22,357 nucleotides of DNA from Coriobacteriales bacterium (GTDB lineage Bacteria; Actinomycetota; Coriobacteriia; Coriobacteriales; UBA8131). This document shows, one piece after another, positions 20,253-22,357 of this stretch. Each line of letters starts with the position of its first letter. The stretch's first letter is position 1. Location of the stretch: the NCBI GenBank assembly GCA_031286975.1, contig JAITTM010000018.1:1-22357 (forward strand), written 5' to 3'. A model generated the notes under the pieces. That model was given only the letters and a program-made list of their open reading frames with translations, made no database searches and was not told the origin of the DNA. Both the position numbers and the translations under genes were made by a program.

Positions 20253-22357
20253 ATGCTATTTGACTACAAAGAGTTCTTGGATGGGATCGACCGCCAGGCC
20301 TATCACGAAGGCGAGTGGCAGTGGGAGGAGGACGGCTACACCGTCACCCGCACCTATACCTACTCCGCCCCCGGCTGTCATGATTCCTGCGGCGTGCTGC
20401 TTTATACCAAGGACGGCAAACTGGAGAAAGTCGAGGGCGATCCGCTCGACCCCTGCGCCAATGGCCGTCTGTGCATGCGCTGTTTGAATCTTGAGGAGGC
20501 AGCGAATTATCTTGACCGCCCCAAATACCCACTGAAGCGCGTGGGCGAGCGCGGCGAGAACAAATGGCAGCGCGTGAGCTGGGATGAGGCCTACGATATG
20601 ATCGCCGAGTTTCTCGCCAAGATGGAGGCTGAAGGCTATGGTCGCGAGTCCATCTTCGTCAACCACGGCACGGGTCGCAACATCTCGTCATGGGTGCCCT
20701 TCTTGGGCGGAGCCGTTCTGGGCACGCCCAACATCGGTGCCATCGGCTTCTCCGGCTACTCCTGCTACCTGCCGCGCACCTGCGGTACCGCTGCCGGCGT
20801 GGGCGACTTCCCAATCGTCGACTGCTCGGAGATCCACGAAGATCGCTACAGCAATCCCGAGTGGTTGCCGCCCGAAGTCATCGTCATCTGGGGCTGCGAG
20901 CCACTGCGCTCCAACGCCGACGGCTTTTTAGGGCACTGGCTTGTGGCCTGCATGCAGCTGGGAACCAAGTTCATCTCCATTGACCCGCAGCTCACCTGGT
21001 GGGGCGCGCGCGCTGAGTATTGGCTGCCACTGCGCCCGGCAACCGACCTTGCCCTGGCGCTGGCATGGCTGAACGTCATCACTACCGAGGATCTGATCGA
21101 CCACGACTTCATCAACTACTGGTGTGCCTACTATCCCGAGCTCAAGGAGCATGTCGCGCAGTTCACGCCCGCCTGGGCAGCCGAGATATGCGGTCTTGGC
21201 GAGCAGCTTATCATCGACTCAGCGCGCTTCTACGCCAAGGCCAAGCGCGCCTCCGTTCAGTGGGGGCTTGCCTTTGATACGCAGGTCGACTCCATCCAAC
21301 TCTGCCAGACGGTCAGCAACCTCATGAGCATCACCGGCAACATCGATCGCCCCGGCACCAACGTCATCGTGCGCAACGGCTTTGATATCAATCCCGGCTA
21401 TGCGACCGCACAGCTCTATTGCGACGAGGATGTCTTTGCCAAGAAACTCACGGTCAACCTGGTGCATCCTGAGTGCGTGCAGTTCATCGGCATGGCGGAC
21501 TGCGACGCAGTCAACCGTGCCTTCGAGACCGGTGAGCCCTACAAGATCAAGATGTTCTGGTCGCAGGGAGCCAACGGGATATCCTGCTCAGCCACTGCGT
21601 CCAACCGTGTGTTCAACATGCTCAAGGATGTCGAGTTCTGCGTGGTAGCAGACCCGTATATGACTCCCACGGCCGTTGCCTTTGCCGATCTGTTCCTGCC
21701 CCTCAAGACCACGGCCGAGCGCGACTCCCTGCGGGTGTGGTGGACGCCGCTGCGCGCCATGAAACACGTGACCGACTACTACGAGACTCGGTCGGATGAG
21801 GAGCTGATCGTCACATTGGGCAAGCGTCTTAACCCCGAGCTCTTCGAGGAGCGCTGGCCCACGCTGGATGCCCTTCTTCAGGATTACCTTGACACCGGCT
21901 TCAATGTGTATGATCCCGTGACCGGCAAGAGCTTCAAGAGTGCTGGGCGCTCAAAAGCCGGCCGCATCGAGGTACCCGATGCCCATACCGACTACTACCG
22001 CAAGCATGTCGCTGCCGGTGACGGTAGCTTCGATGAACTGGTCGCCCAGGGTGGCTATGAGTACGACGATTTTTGCGCTACCTATCGCAAGTACGAGAAG
22101 GGTCTGCTGCGCCCCGATGGCAGCCCCGGCTTTGCCACTCCCAGCGGCCGCATCGAGCTGGTGCCCTTTGCCACTTTTGGAGCCTGGGGCATCGAGCCCT
22201 ACGCAACCCACCGCGAGAGCATCACGGCAACCAAGTGGCTTGAGGACGCGGCATTCAAGAAGGAGTACCCCTTTATCTGCATCAACGGCTCGCGCTCCTA
22301 TGAGTTCTTCCACTCAGAGAACCGTCAGCAAAAGACCATGCGCGAGTTCCATCCCTG
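20253..22357 (+). CDS. MopB4: molybdopterin-dependent oxidoreductase (partial, C-terminus missing)
   Basis: An open frame of 701 codons begins at ATG 20253, after GAGGAGAG, and runs off the right edge within the C-terminal pterin domain (SYEFFHSENRQQKTMREFHP). Cluster cysteines are Cys42, 46, 74 and 77 (Cx3Cx27Cx2C), with an extra Cys in DPCANG. GYSCYLPR gives the probable Mo/W ligand at Cys171. The N-terminus (FLDGIDRQAYHEGEWQWEED) is closest to MopB1. Compared with MopB3 it has about 30 more residues before KYEKGLLRPDG, including YDPVTGKSFKSAG. By analogy the complete protein should be roughly 820-850 residues, with a ferredoxin gene after it. There is no Tat signal. Substrate unknown. Confidence 0.92.
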   Translation, partial: MLFDYKEFLDGIDRQAYHEGEWQWEEDGYTVTRTYTYSAPGCHDSCGVLLYTKDGKLEKVEGDPLDPCANGRLCMRCLNLEEAANYLDRPKYPLKRVGERGENKWQRVSWDEAYDMIAEFLAKMEAEGYGRESIFVNHGTGRNISSWVPFLGGAVLGTPNIGAIGFSGYSCYLPRTCGTAAGVGDFPIVDCSEIHEDRYSNPEWLPPEVIVIWGCEPLRSNADGFLGHWLVACMQLGTKFISIDPQLTWWGARAEYWLPLRPATDLALALAWLNVITTEDLIDHDFINYWCAYYPELKEHVAQFTPAWAAEICGLGEQLIIDSARFYAKAKRASVQWGLAFDTQVDSIQLCQTVSNLMSITGNIDRPGTNVIVRNGFDINPGYATAQLYCDEDVFAKKLTVNLVHPECVQFIGMADCDAVNRAFETGEPYKIKMFWSQGANGISCSATASNRVFNMLKDVEFCVVADPYMTPTAVAFADLFLPLKTTAERDSLRVWWTPLRAMKHVTDYYETRSDEELIVTLGKRLNPELFEERWPTLDALLQDYLDTGFNVYDPVTGKSFKSAGRSKAGRIEVPDAHTDYYRKHVAAGDGSFDELVAQGGYEYDDFCATYRKYEKGLLRPDGSPGFATPSGRIELVPFATFGAWGIEPYATHRESITATKWLEDAAFKKEYPFICINGSRSYEFFHSENRQQKTMREFHP

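Overview
The window comes from a fairly GC-rich Gram-positive anaerobe, most likely an Eggerthellaceae/Coriobacteriia gut actinobacterium (Eggerthella, Gordonibacter, Adlercreutzia, Slackia and relatives). This is inferred from gene content: several molybdopterin (MopB, DMSO-reductase superfamily) catalytic subunits, each with a small two-cluster ferredoxin, plus MFS carriers and LuxR-type regulators built on a multi-helix membrane domain. In that family such sets carry out reductive steps on small aromatic substrates, for example catechol dehydroxylation. No marker gene fixes the species.

Layout. (1) 1-2598, minus strand: MopB1 followed by ferredoxin Fd1, which is cut by the left edge. (2) 2804-4318, plus: LuxR1, divergent from MopB1. 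(3) 4669-11377, plus: a six-gene run of MFS1, MFS2, MopB2, Fd2, an FKBP/SlyD-type prolyl isomerase and a YcxB-like two-helix membrane protein. Fd2 and the isomerase follow MopB2 with no gap between stop and start codons. (4) 11434-12732, minus: MFS3, with a recognisable promoter. (5) 13069-13899, plus: a B12-binding corrinoid protein, a 26-codon ORF and a terminator hairpin. (6) 14073-16831, plus: MopB3 and Fd3, closed by a strong hairpin. (7) 17135-19984, plus: LuxR2, then a GT4-like glycosyltransferase. (8) 20253 to the right edge, plus: MopB4, missing its C-terminus.

How the parts may work together (inference). The LuxR proteins would sense a substrate at or in the membrane and switch on nearby modules. 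MFS carriers would import substrate or exchange it for product. MopB enzymes would reduce it at a molybdenum or tungsten centre, with electrons delivered by the 4Fe-4S ferredoxins. The corrinoid protein belongs to the methyl-transfer family used in O- and N-demethylation, so the island could join demethylation of methoxylated compounds to reduction of the exposed hydroxyls; no methyltransferase is present in the window. The substrates of the four MopB enzymes cannot be read from the sequence.

The most notable signals are an 8-base word, CTTAGGCG, upstream of three MopB/LuxR transcription units; an altered iron-sulfur cysteine pattern in all four MopB proteins; a prolyl isomerase and an unknown membrane protein locked into the MopB2 operon; an orphan corrinoid gene followed by a tiny ORF; and an unusual set of short repeats before luxR2.
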